Assembly: GCA_902557655.1 (NCBI GenBank)
Contig: CACEAZ010000001.1
Span: 71,699-135,698 of the forward strand
Length of the DNA stretch: 64,000 nucleotides
DNA from: an uncultured Bacteroidota bacterium
GTDB lineage: Bacteria; Bacteroidota; Bacteroidia; Flavobacteriales; Flavobacteriaceae
Reading direction: 5' to 3'
Shown here: positions 10,376 through 20,914 of the stretch, in pieces
Position numbering within the stretch: position 1 is the stretch's first letter
Layout of the letters: the number at the start of each line of letters is the position of its first letter
Program-made: the position numbers and the translations under genes
Notes under the pieces: generated by a model
What the model was told of the DNA's origin: nothing
What the model saw: only the letters and a program-made list of their open reading frames with translations
The model's database searches: none

Positions 10376-10771
10376 ATGAAAAATAATAACTATATATTTA
10401 TTTCAATCTTTCTATTGGTTACATTAAATAGTTTTAGTCAAACCAAATCTGCCAAAATTGTTGTAGATGGGGTTTGTATGATGTGTGAAGAAAGAATTGA
10501 AAAAAAAGCAATTGACGTAAAGGGAGTTAAGTTAGCTGATTGGAATTTGGATAATAGAGTATTGAAAGTTGTTTATAATGAGAAGAATATTACAATAAAT
10601 GAGATTCATGAATTTTTAGGATCAATTGGCCATGATACTGAAAAAAAAATTGCCTCCGATGAAGCTTACAGCTTATTAGACCCTTGTTGTCAATATCGGG
10701 ATTTGCAAGTTATAAAAGACCATGGCTTAGACAGAAAACCAATACATACATCAAATAAAAAAGAGCAATAA
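10376..10771 (+). CDS. Secreted heavy-metal-associated (HMA) domain protein, probable periplasmic metal (Cu-type) binding protein
   Basis: Signal peptide; VVDGVCMMCEERIEKKAIDVKGV matches the HMA CxxC fold; C-terminal DPCCQYRD. Confidence 0.88.
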   Translation: MKNNNYIFISIFLLVTLNSFSQTKSAKIVVDGVCMMCEERIEKKAIDVKGVKLADWNLDNRVLKVVYNEKNITINEIHEFLGSIGHDTEKKIASDEAYSLLDPCCQYRDLQVIKDHGLDRKPIHTSNKKEQ

Positions 10772-10790
10772 AATTAATTATCGCTCTTTT
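10759..10790. terminator. Intrinsic terminator between convergent HMA gene and groEL
   Basis: AAAAGAGC ... GCTCTTTT inverted repeat in the convergent intergenic region. Confidence 0.7.
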
Positions 10791-10811
10791 AATCAAGATT
10801 TATTTAAGGAA

Positions 10812-12458
<1,647 letters not shown>

Positions 12459-12463
12459 TTATA

Positions 12464-12739
12464 TTAAACGATTGCCAGAATATCTTTTTCTGACATAATC
12501 AAATAGTCTTTTCCTTCATGCTTAAGTTCTGTTCCAGAATACTTTCCGTAAAGAACGTGATCTCCAACTTTTACTGTCATTGAGTGATCTTTGGTACCAT
12601 CACCAACAGCCACTACAATAGCTTTTTGTGGTTTTTCCTTTGCATTATCAGGAATTATTATTCCAGATGCCGTTTTTGTCTCAGCTTGCATAGGTTCAAC
12701 AAGAACTCTATCAGCAAGTGGTTTAATATTTACTTTCAT
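12464..12739 (-). CDS. groES: 10 kDa chaperonin GroES
   Basis: [32 protein letters not shown]; directly upstream of groEL. Confidence 0.98.
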   Translation of the reverse strand: MKVNIKPLADRVLVEPMQAETKTASGIIIPDNAKEKPQKAIVVAVGDGTKDHSMTVKVGDHVLYGKYSGTELKHEGKDYLIMSEKDILAIV

Positions 12740-12811
12740 AATAATTGTTTATTTAAATTTTTCATAAATCATGCCAGTCAAAAAATGCTGACAAAATTAC
12801 ATGTATGCTAA

Positions 12812-13150
12812 CTATTCAGAGTCTTCAGAAGAAAAATCTTCTGATTGGATCACAGGAAGTGGTTCCGCTACAATTTGTTCAGAATCAAGAGCTTTAGATT
12901 CTGAATTAGAAACTGATTGGGTAAAAGTTATATTTGAAAGCAATATTAGTCCGACTAGAAACGCACCAAGATACCAAGTACTTTTGTCTAAAAAGTCTGT
13001 TGTTTGCTTTACACCACCCAATTGCTGAGTTCCACCACCACCAAAAGAAGATGATAAACCTCCACCTTTAGGATTTTGTACCATGATTACAACTACTAGT
13101 AAGAATGCTACAATTACGATAAGTGCTAAGAAGATTGAATATGAACCCAT
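12812..13150 (-). CDS. secG: Preprotein translocase subunit SecG with acidic C-terminal tail
   Basis: VVIMVQNPKGGGLSSSFGGGGTQQLGGVKQTTDFLDKSTW. Confidence 0.95.
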   Translation of the reverse strand: MGSYSIFLALIVIVAFLLVVVIMVQNPKGGGLSSSFGGGGTQQLGGVKQTTDFLDKSTWYLGAFLVGLILLSNITFTQSVSNSESKALDSEQIVAEPLPVIQSEDFSSEDSE

Positions 13151-13155
13151 TTATA

Positions 13156-13815
13156 TTATTTTAATTTTTTAATTTTTTTAATTTTTTTAATTTGGTCTGC
13201 AAAGTAACTATTTTTTTCTGGAAATTTCAAACTTAATATTTTGTAAGATTGAATTGCTTTTTCATAATTTTTTTGACTTAGATAAAGCTTTGCCAATGTT
13301 TCTGTCATAAAACCTGTATCAGAAATAACTTCAGGATTTATATTAGGAGGAATATCCTCGGATTGAGAGGTTATTTTTAATTTAGGTTTTTTAGAAATAA
13401 AATTATCAATTTTTGAACTTTGATTTTCCCTGTCAATAGGTTTTAAGTTCGCTAGTTCAAGCCAGTCAACAAATGAGTTAAACTCTATTTTTTGACTTTT
13501 GATAGGATTAGGGCTTTCATTTAAAACTCTCTTAATCTCATTCTTGTTGAAATATACTTTCTCATTCTGATCATTTATATCATTTATAAAATCAAATAAA
13601 ACTTCTCTATTTTTGGTATATGCCGCTGTTGATCTTAAATGTTTTTTGAATTTAATATCCTTGGTTTTTTTTAAAAATTTTAAAAGGATAGCCTTACTAG
13701 CTTGAAAATAGGGGTACTCCTTGTTTATTTCCTCTACAAATTTCAATTCCTTATCTGATAAATTGTTTGGCTGCTGAACTATTTTGATAAAATTCTTTTT
13801 ATTCATAATTACCAT
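13156..13815 (-). CDS. TPR-like hypothetical protein of the secG-lptE operon
   Basis: C-terminal TPR (TETLAKLYLSQKNYEKAIQSYKILSLKFPEKNSYFADQIKKI); overlaps lptE by 7 nt. Confidence 0.75.
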   Translation of the reverse strand: MVIMNKKNFIKIVQQPNNLSDKELKFVEEINKEYPYFQASKAILLKFLKKTKDIKFKKHLRSTAAYTKNREVLFDFINDINDQNEKVYFNKNEIKRVLNESPNPIKSQKIEFNSFVDWLELANLKPIDRENQSSKIDNFISKKPKLKITSQSEDIPPNINPEVISDTGFMTETLAKLYLSQKNYEKAIQSYKILSLKFPEKNSYFADQIKKIKKIKKLK

Positions 13816-14312
13816 TTAGCTAGTGAAGCATTAAAAACATCTTGTGTAATTCGTTCAAAGATTTCCTCCATAGCAGTATCTTTTTGACTACCGATTAATT
13901 GTACACTTGCAGGATAATCATAATAAAATGAGAATCTCTTTTCAAAATCTGCATCAGGGTCTTTGATATCATAAAATCTGACATTTACACCCACCGTTAA
14001 TCTGTTTTGCGCTGCTCTATTATCTGAAGTAGCAGTAGTTGGAGATATTCTATATTCAACAATTTCTCCTTCATAAACCAAATCCCCATTTGATTTAACC
14101 AATTCCAGACTGGTCTGATTTATCAAAAGATCAATAAGTTTGTTGGTAAAGTCTCGTTCAATGCCTGGTTCAATCAAGGGTGCATTATTTTGAAAATAAT
14201 TAACCTGAAACGATGTTGTTTCTGGTGAAATAGAGGCCCCCGTAAGACTATATTTTACACTACAACTTTGAATGATCATTAAATAGGTTATACTAAAAAT
14301 AAAAAATCTCAT
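13809..14312 (-). CDS. lptE: LptE-family LPS assembly lipoprotein
   Basis: Lipobox MIIQSCSVKYSLTGASISPETTSFQVNYFQNNAPLIEP...; Bacteroidota LptE pattern; miaB-sigma54-lptE-secG context. Confidence 0.88.
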   Translation of the reverse strand: MRFFIFSITYLMIIQSCSVKYSLTGASISPETTSFQVNYFQNNAPLIEPGIERDFTNKLIDLLINQTSLELVKSNGDLVYEGEIVEYRISPTTATSDNRAAQNRLTVGVNVRFYDIKDPDADFEKRFSFYYDYPASVQLIGSQKDTAMEEIFERITQDVFNASLAKW

Positions 14313-14316
14313 TTAG

Positions 14317-15564
14317 TTACAGATTAAATTGTTTAATTTTTCGATAAAGAGTCCTTTCACTAATACCTAATTCTTTGGCGGCAACTTTACGTTTTCCCTT
14401 ATGTTTCTCCAGTGACTTTTTGATTAATTCCAATTCTTTATCCTGAATAGAAAGCGATTCAATTGCCTTTACCTCCTGAATATAATCAAAATCGTTATCA
14501 AATTCTGCATTTGACCTATCAGTTTTTTTGTTTTCAACTTCTACAATTTCAATATTTTCTTTTTGCTCAATGCTCTCTTTATTGTAGACCTTGTCTATTA
14601 ATTTTTCATTATTTTTCTTAAACTCACTCAAATTATTCGTTTGCATTAATTCAAGGGTTAGTTTTTTCAAGTCGTTTAGATCTCCTTTCATGTCAAAAAG
14701 TACCTTATATAAAATTTCTCTTTCTGTGTTAAAATCAGATTCTCTTTTTTCACCACCTATTATTGCCGGTAAATTATCATTCAATTTTGGTAAATAATCT
14801 TTTAAAACATCTTTATTTATAGTTCTATCTTCTTCTAGAACAGACAATTGTTCTGCGATATTCTTAAGTTGTCTTATATTTCCTTTCCACTGGTGACTTA
14901 AAAGTATGGTTATAGCTTCCTCACTAAGTCGTATTGTTGGCATATTATACTTTTGGGCAAAATCAGAGCAGAATTTTCTAAATAATAGGTGAATATCATC
15001 GATTCTTTCCCTTAATGGAGGTAAGTTTATTTCAACTGTACTAAGTCTATAATATAGGTCTTCCCTAAATTTATTTTTTTCAATCGCTTTTTGCATATTA
15101 ACATTTGTTGCAGCGACTATCCTTACATTAGTTTTTTGAACTTTACTTGACCCAACCTTAATAAATTCTCCGTTTTCAAGAACTCTTAATAATCTTACCT
15201 GTGTGGTTAATGGTAATTCCCCAACTTCATCCAAAAATATAGTCCCTCCGTCAGCAACCTCAAAATATCCCGCTCTAGTTTGAGTGGCACCAGTAAATGC
15301 TCCCTTTTCATGACCAAAAAGTTCACTATCAATCGTTCCCTCAGGAATTGCCCCACAGTTTACTGCGATAAATTTTGAATGTTTTCTGTGAGATAGTTGA
15401 TGAGCAATTTTTGGAATTACTTCTTTTCCAACACCACTCTCTCCGGTTACTAAAACAGAAATGTCTGTTGGAGCAACTTGCATTGCTTTTTCTAAAGCTC
15501 TGTTAAGTCCAATAGAATTTCCGATTATTTCAAATCTTTGTTTTAATGCTTGTAATGAAATCAT
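14317..15564 (-). CDS. Sigma-54-interacting AAA+ activator lacking an N-terminal receiver domain, Fis-type HTH C-terminus
   Basis: GESGVGKEVIPKIAHQLS, ELFGHEKGAFTGA, DGGTIFLDEVGELPL; C-terminal GKRKVAAKELGISERTLYRKIKQF. Confidence 0.93.
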   Translation of the reverse strand: MISLQALKQRFEIIGNSIGLNRALEKAMQVAPTDISVLVTGESGVGKEVIPKIAHQLSHRKHSKFIAVNCGAIPEGTIDSELFGHEKGAFTGATQTRAGYFEVADGGTIFLDEVGELPLTTQVRLLRVLENGEFIKVGSSKVQKTNVRIVAATNVNMQKAIEKNKFREDLYYRLSTVEINLPPLRERIDDIHLLFRKFCSDFAQKYNMPTIRLSEEAITILLSHQWKGNIRQLKNIAEQLSVLEEDRTINKDVLKDYLPKLNDNLPAIIGGEKRESDFNTEREILYKVLFDMKGDLNDLKKLTLELMQTNNLSEFKKNNEKLIDKVYNKESIEQKENIEIVEVENKKTDRSNAEFDNDFDYIQEVKAIESLSIQDKELELIKKSLEKHKGKRKVAAKELGISERTLYRKIKQFNL

Positions 15565-15566
15565 AA

Positions 15567-17018
15567 TTAATTATTTTTTGATAATCCAGTAGCTTCTCCA
15601 ACAAGTGTTGCGCTTGTACAGTCACTAATTTTTACATTTACAAATTCGCCTATTTTATAGTTTTCCTTTGGAAATACGACTGTTGTGTTTTGTGGATTTC
15701 TTCCAGCCCAATGTTGATCTGACTTTTTTGATTTCTTTTCAATTAAAACCTCCACAGTCTTTCCAACAAATTCTTTTGTTCTATACAGGCTGTGTTTAAG
15801 TTGCAGGTCAACAATTTCACTTAGCCTTCTGCTTTTGATTTTTTCTTCTATGTTATCACTTAATTTTTTTGCAGCGGGAGTTCCAGGTCTTTCAGAATAT
15901 TTAAACATATAACCAAAGGAATATTTTACCTCCTCCATTAATGAAAGTGTATCCTTGTGATCATTTTCAGATTCATCGGGAAATCCAGCAATCATATCAT
16001 GACTTACACTGCAATCAGGAATAATTTTATAAATATTCTTTATTAATTGTAAATATTCACTTCTTGTATGTTGTCTATTCATTGCTTTTAATACATTGTC
16101 ACTACCACTTTGAACAGGCAGATGAATATAATTACAAATATTTTCATATTTAGCCATAATTCTAATAACATCCAATGACATGTCTTGTGGATTGGATGTA
16201 GAAAACCTAATTCTTACCTTGGGTTGTGATAATGCACACATCTCTAATAATTTTGAGAAATTTATAGATGATGCTCTTTGCATTTCACTGGCTTTAGAAA
16301 AATCTTTTTTGAGTCCGCCACCAAACCATAGATAACTATCTACATTTTGACCTAGTAATGTTATTTCTTTGAATCCTTTAACATGTAGGTCATTTAATTC
16401 ATTAATAATTGATTGAGGATCTCTACTTCTTTCTCTTCCTCTTGTGAAGGGAACAACACAGAATGTACACATATTATCACAACCTCTTGTAATTGAAATA
16501 AACGCGGTTACCCCGTTTGAATTAATTCTGGTAGGAGATATATCTCCGTATGTTTCATCTTTTGACAAGATTACATTGACAGCAGATTTACCATCTTCAA
16601 CATCATTTAACAGATTGGGAAGGTCTTTGTATGCATCTGGGCCTACAACCATATCAACAATCTTTTCCTCTTCTAAGAATTTGTATTTTAATCTTTCTGC
16701 CATACATCCCAACACCCCTACTTTTACTTTTGAATTTTTTCGTTTAACTCTGTTAAACTTTTCTAACCTTTTTCTAACTGTTAGTTCTGCCTTTTCCCTA
16801 ATTGAACATGTATTCACTAATATTAAGTCAGCTAAATACATATCATTAGTTGTCTTATATCCATTTTTGGAAAGAATGGACGCGACAATTTCACTATCGC
16901 TAAAATTCATGGCACAACCGTAGCTCTCCAAATACACAGATTTTTCATTAGAAACCATTGTCTTATCTTCGATAACTAGTGTGTCTCCGTTGTATTTATA
17001 TGGATTTTTTTCACTCAT
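15567..17018 (-). CDS. miaB: tRNA-2-methylthio-N6-dimethylallyladenosine synthase MiaB
   Basis: Radical-SAM CDNMCTFC, YGCAMNFSDSE, TRAM-type C-terminus, SHDMIAGFPDES. Confidence 0.96.
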   Translation of the reverse strand: MSEKNPYKYNGDTLVIEDKTMVSNEKSVYLESYGCAMNFSDSEIVASILSKNGYKTTNDMYLADLILVNTCSIREKAELTVRKRLEKFNRVKRKNSKVKVGVLGCMAERLKYKFLEEEKIVDMVVGPDAYKDLPNLLNDVEDGKSAVNVILSKDETYGDISPTRINSNGVTAFISITRGCDNMCTFCVVPFTRGRERSRDPQSIINELNDLHVKGFKEITLLGQNVDSYLWFGGGLKKDFSKASEMQRASSINFSKLLEMCALSQPKVRIRFSTSNPQDMSLDVIRIMAKYENICNYIHLPVQSGSDNVLKAMNRQHTRSEYLQLIKNIYKIIPDCSVSHDMIAGFPDESENDHKDTLSLMEEVKYSFGYMFKYSERPGTPAAKKLSDNIEEKIKSRRLSEIVDLQLKHSLYRTKEFVGKTVEVLIEKKSKKSDQHWAGRNPQNTTVVFPKENYKIGEFVNVKISDCTSATLVGEATGLSKNN

Positions 17019-17137
17019 TGTTTAATTTTCAATTTAGCATGCAAATATACTAAAAATACGACAATTTGTCATGCTAATAATTTCAACAATTTTTTTGTGG
17101 CTTAATTTTTGAATCTTAACGTTATGAAAAAATAATC

Positions 17138-17145
17138 TACATTTG
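17138..17145 (+). promoter_or_regulatory. -7 element TACATTTG of the Bacteroidota promoter for topA
   Basis: Matches TAnnTTTG; lies 18 nt before the ATG at 17164. Confidence 0.5.
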
Positions 17146-17163
17146 TACTCTTATATTTCAAAA

Positions 17164-19629
17164 ATGGCAGATAATTTAGTTATAGTTGAGTCACCAGCGA
17201 AAGCAAAAACAATTGAGAAATACCTGGGAAAGGGTTATAAGGTTGCCTCTAGTTTTGGGCACATTTCTGATTTACCTTCAAAAAATATTGGAATTGATGT
17301 TGAGGATAATTTTAAACCAAAATATGAAATCTCAACTGACAAAAAATCTATTGTCAAAAATTTGCGTGATTTAGTTAAAAAATCAAAAACTGTTTGGTTA
17401 GCAAGTGATGAAGATAGGGAAGGGGAAGCAATAGCATGGCATTTGTTTAGAACCCTAAAGTTAGAGGAGAATTCAACCAAAAGGATTGTTTTTAATGAAA
17501 TAACGAAATCAGCAATAACTAATGCTATAAATAACCCACGAACAATAAATTATAACCTGGTTGATGCTCAACAAGCTAGAAGAATACTTGACAGAATTGT
17601 GGGATACGAATTATCACCTGTTTTGTGGAGAAAAGTAAAAGGTGGGCTTTCTGCTGGAAGGGTTCAATCTGTTGCAGTAAGATTATTGGTTGAAAAGGAA
17701 AGGGAAATTAGAAATCATGTTCCTTCTTCAACCTTTAGACTGGAGGCAATATTTGAAAACACTTTAAAGAAAGAATTTACGGCCAAACTCTCAAAAGAAT
17801 TTAATTCAAAGGAAGATGCAGAAAACTTCCTGAAAAGTATGGTTAATTCCTCTTTTAATGTTTCAGAAATAACAAAAAAGCCTTTAGTAAAATCTGCTCC
17901 TGCTCCTTTTACTACTTCAACATTGCAACAAGAGGCTTCTAGAAAATTATCTTTTCCTGTTGGAAAAACAATGAGTACAGCTCAAAGACTGTATGAATCG
18001 GGGTATATTACTTATATGAGAACAGATAGTGTAAATCTATCGTCATTAGCGATTGAACAGGCAAAAGAAAAAGTTATAAGTCTTTTTGGAAACTCTTATT
18101 CAAATCCTAAGAATTACAATACAAAATCAAAGGGAGCTCAACAGGCTCATGAAGCAGTAAGGCCAACTAATTTCTCAATGTCCCCAGATAGCATCACAGA
18201 TTATGATCAAAAAAGACTATATACTCTTATTTTTAACAGAACACTTGCTTCTCAGATGACGCCAGCTAAACTTGAAAAGACAAGTATAAAAATTTCAAAT
18301 TCCTCAAATGATGAAATTTTTGCTGCAAATGGTCAAGTAATAAAATTTGATGGATATTTAAAGTTATATCAAGTTTCAAAAGAGGATTCTTCTAAGGATG
18401 AAGATGGTATCTTGCCTAACGTCAGTGATAATGAAGTATTGAATTTGAATAGTTTATATTCAACGCAAAAGTTTAGTAGACCTCCTTACAGGTACTCAGA
18501 AGCATCTCTTGTTAAAAAACTAGAAGAATTAGGAATTGGTAGGCCCTCAACATATGCCCCTACGATTTCAACAATTCAAAACAGAAAATATGTTGAAAAA
18601 GGTTCAACAGAAGCCAAACCCAGAAAAATTATAAAATTGTCTCTTGTTGATGGTCAAATTAAAGAAGAAAATCTGATCGAAAAATTTGGATCAGATAAAG
18701 GAAAACTTATTCCTACTGATATCGGTATGATTGTTACAGATTTTTTAATCAACCACTTCAAAAATATTATGGACTATAATTTCACAGCAAGGGTCGAGCA
18801 AGATTTTGACAGAATTGCTGAAGGAAAGAAAGAATGGACCGAAATGATGAAGAATTTTTATAATGATTTTCATCCAGTAGTTGAAGATGTACAAAAAAAT
18901 GCAACTCGTGAAAGCGGTAAGAGAGTTTTAGGCACTCATCCTGAGAGTGGCAAGGAGATTAGCGTAAGACTTGGGAAATTTGGACCAATGGTTCAGATTG
19001 GAACAGTTGAAGATGAAGAAAAACCAAAGTTTGCAAGCTTACCTTCGGACTTACAAATCGAATCTGTAGACTTAGATCAAGCACTACTACTTTTTGAACT
19101 TCCAAGAGAAATCGGAGAAATTCAAGGTGAATTAGTTGTCGCCAACAACGGAAGATATGGGCCCTATATAAAATTTGGAAAAAAATTCATCTCTATCCCA
19201 ACTGGAAAATCTCCAACTTCAATATCACTTGATGAAGCAAAGGTTCTTATTGAAGAAAAACAAAAAGCTGATGCACCGATTCATACTTACGATAATATGG
19301 ATGTGCAAAAAGGTAAAGGAAGATTTGGCCCCTTTATCAAATGGAATAATATGTTTATTAATGTTGGAAAGGCATATGACTGGGACAATTTAACCAAAGA
19401 AGATATAGAAGAACTTATCGAGGATAAGAAAAGAAAAGAAAGAGAAAAAATTATTCATAACTGGGAAGAGGAAGGTATAAAAATTGAAAAAGGAAGATGG
19501 GGTAAGTTTTATCTTGTAAAGTCTAAAAAAAGAATCTTATTGGACAAAAATCTAGATGTCCAGTCTTTAGATTTAGATCAAGCAAAAGAAATATATCAAG
19601 CTAATACTTCGAAAAAAATTAAGAAATAA
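17164..19629 (+). CDS. topA: DNA topoisomerase I (ORF-track start 17143 TTG; preferred ATG at 17164)
   Basis: MADNLVIVESPAKAKTIEKYLGKGYKVASSFGHI...; GYITYMRTDS; ATG fits the canonical N-terminus, and the TTG start overlaps the putative -7 box. Confidence 0.97.
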   Translation: MADNLVIVESPAKAKTIEKYLGKGYKVASSFGHISDLPSKNIGIDVEDNFKPKYEISTDKKSIVKNLRDLVKKSKTVWLASDEDREGEAIAWHLFRTLKLEENSTKRIVFNEITKSAITNAINNPRTINYNLVDAQQARRILDRIVGYELSPVLWRKVKGGLSAGRVQSVAVRLLVEKEREIRNHVPSSTFRLEAIFENTLKKEFTAKLSKEFNSKEDAENFLKSMVNSSFNVSEITKKPLVKSAPAPFTTSTLQQEASRKLSFPVGKTMSTAQRLYESGYITYMRTDSVNLSSLAIEQAKEKVISLFGNSYSNPKNYNTKSKGAQQAHEAVRPTNFSMSPDSITDYDQKRLYTLIFNRTLASQMTPAKLEKTSIKISNSSNDEIFAANGQVIKFDGYLKLYQVSKEDSSKDEDGILPNVSDNEVLNLNSLYSTQKFSRPPYRYSEASLVKKLEELGIGRPSTYAPTISTIQNRKYVEKGSTEAKPRKIIKLSLVDGQIKEENLIEKFGSDKGKLIPTDIGMIVTDFLINHFKNIMDYNFTARVEQDFDRIAEGKKEWTEMMKNFYNDFHPVVEDVQKNATRESGKRVLGTHPESGKEISVRLGKFGPMVQIGTVEDEEKPKFASLPSDLQIESVDLDQALLLFELPREIGEIQGELVVANNGRYGPYIKFGKKFISIPTGKSPTSISLDEAKVLIEEKQKADAPIHTYDNMDVQKGKGRFGPFIKWNNMFINVGKAYDWDNLTKEDIEELIEDKKRKEREKIIHNWEEEGIKIEKGRWGKFYLVKSKKRILLDKNLDVQSLDLDQAKEIYQANTSKKIKK

Positions 19630-19634
19630 ATCAA

Positions 19635-20822
19635 ATGGGATCAGAATTTCTAACATCACCCTTTGACAATTTACTTAAACCTGTTGATGATCATCTTATT
19701 GTTCATAATGAGCTTATGTCATCACTAATACTTGGAAATAAAATTCAAATACATACTTCCGAACGCGGAATACCAGATTTGGATACAATTAAAATTGTAA
19801 TCATCGGAGTACCAGAAAACAGAAATTCAATAGATTATTTAGGGGATGAATTAAATTTAAATGAAATTAGAAAGTCCTTATATAATCTTTATCCTGGTAA
19901 CTGGTCAACTGAAATTGCTGATCTAGGGAATCTAATTTTAGGCGAAAATGTTGAGCAGACGTATGGAAGGATTATTTCCATGTTTTCAATTCTTTTTGAA
20001 AAAAACATAATACCAATTATTATAGGTGGAAGTCATGATTTACTTTACGCTAACTATAGATCGTATGATTCTTTTAAAAGTACAGTTAATATAGTAAATA
20101 TAGATTCAAACTTTGATATTGGTGATTCTGCCAAGCCAATTAATAATTTAAGCTATCTTGGAAAGATTATTCTTGACGAGCCACACAACCTATTTAATTA
20201 TTCCAATCTTGGATATCAAACATACCATAACTCTCAAGAAGAAATTGATCTTATGGAAAATCTATATTTTGAATCCTACAGGTTAGGTGAAGTAAGTTCA
20301 AATTTAAGATTATCTGAACCTGTAATGAGAGATGCTGATATTGTGAGTATTGACTTAAAGTCTGTAAGAGCTTCTGAGTTAAGTTCGAGACAGAAATTTT
20401 CACCTAATGGTTTTGATGGAAAGGAAATATGTGCTTTAAGCCGATATGCTGGAATTAGTAATAAGGTGTCATCTTTTGGAATATATGAATATAAGTCTTC
20501 AAACGAGGACGAAATTACGGAGATGCTAATATCTCAAATTATCTGGTACTTTATCGAAGGGGTTAATTGTAGGATTCAGGATTCTGATTTCCAAAATGAT
20601 GAAGATTATAACAAATTTACGGTTATTGTCGATGAGTATGAGTTAATTTTTTATCAAAATAAGATTACTTCTAGATGGTGGATTGAGATAATTGGTGACG
20701 GATCAAATAATAAACTTAAACAAAACACGTTATTAGCCTGTACGCTTGATGATTATGAAGTTGCAAAAAATGGCTCCATACCTGAAAGATGGTTCAAGGC
20801 AATTAAAAAAAATGTTTTGTAA
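19635..20822 (+). CDS. Formimidoylglutamase/arginase-fold (ureohydrolase-like) protein with degraded metal site
   Basis: IIIGGSHDLLYANY retained, but IDSNFD in place of DAHxD and SIDLKSVRASE in place of SxDxDxxDP; lies between topA and gldK. Confidence 0.8.
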   Translation: MGSEFLTSPFDNLLKPVDDHLIVHNELMSSLILGNKIQIHTSERGIPDLDTIKIVIIGVPENRNSIDYLGDELNLNEIRKSLYNLYPGNWSTEIADLGNLILGENVEQTYGRIISMFSILFEKNIIPIIIGGSHDLLYANYRSYDSFKSTVNIVNIDSNFDIGDSAKPINNLSYLGKIILDEPHNLFNYSNLGYQTYHNSQEEIDLMENLYFESYRLGEVSSNLRLSEPVMRDADIVSIDLKSVRASELSSRQKFSPNGFDGKEICALSRYAGISNKVSSFGIYEYKSSNEDEITEMLISQIIWYFIEGVNCRIQDSDFQNDEDYNKFTVIVDEYELIFYQNKITSRWWIEIIGDGSNNKLKQNTLLACTLDDYEVAKNGSIPERWFKAIKKNVL

Positions 20823-20914
20823 CTTTGTATCAATTATTACTTTTGGAAAAATTATTTATTTGCGTATTTAAATTTATATGGGTAAGTTTAACCACTTTTT
20901 TCAAAATAGGCTAT

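Noticed and set aside
12740-12811. Possible CIRCE/HrcA operator upstream of groES
   Set aside because: No TTAGCACTC-N9-GAGTGCTAA-like repeat found; only a weak 4-bp GTCA/TGAC repeat and a -7-like box on the minus strand (12792-12799).
16444-16923. 159-aa plus-strand ORF
   Set aside because: Antisense to miaB; no plausible domain or start context.
17143-17163. TTG start extension of topA in the ORF track
   Set aside because: It overlaps the -7 promoter box; the canonical N-terminus begins at ATG 17164.
20825-20914. N-terminal extension of gldK in the ORF track
   Set aside because: The lipoprotein signal peptide starts at ATG 20915, so the extension would bury it.
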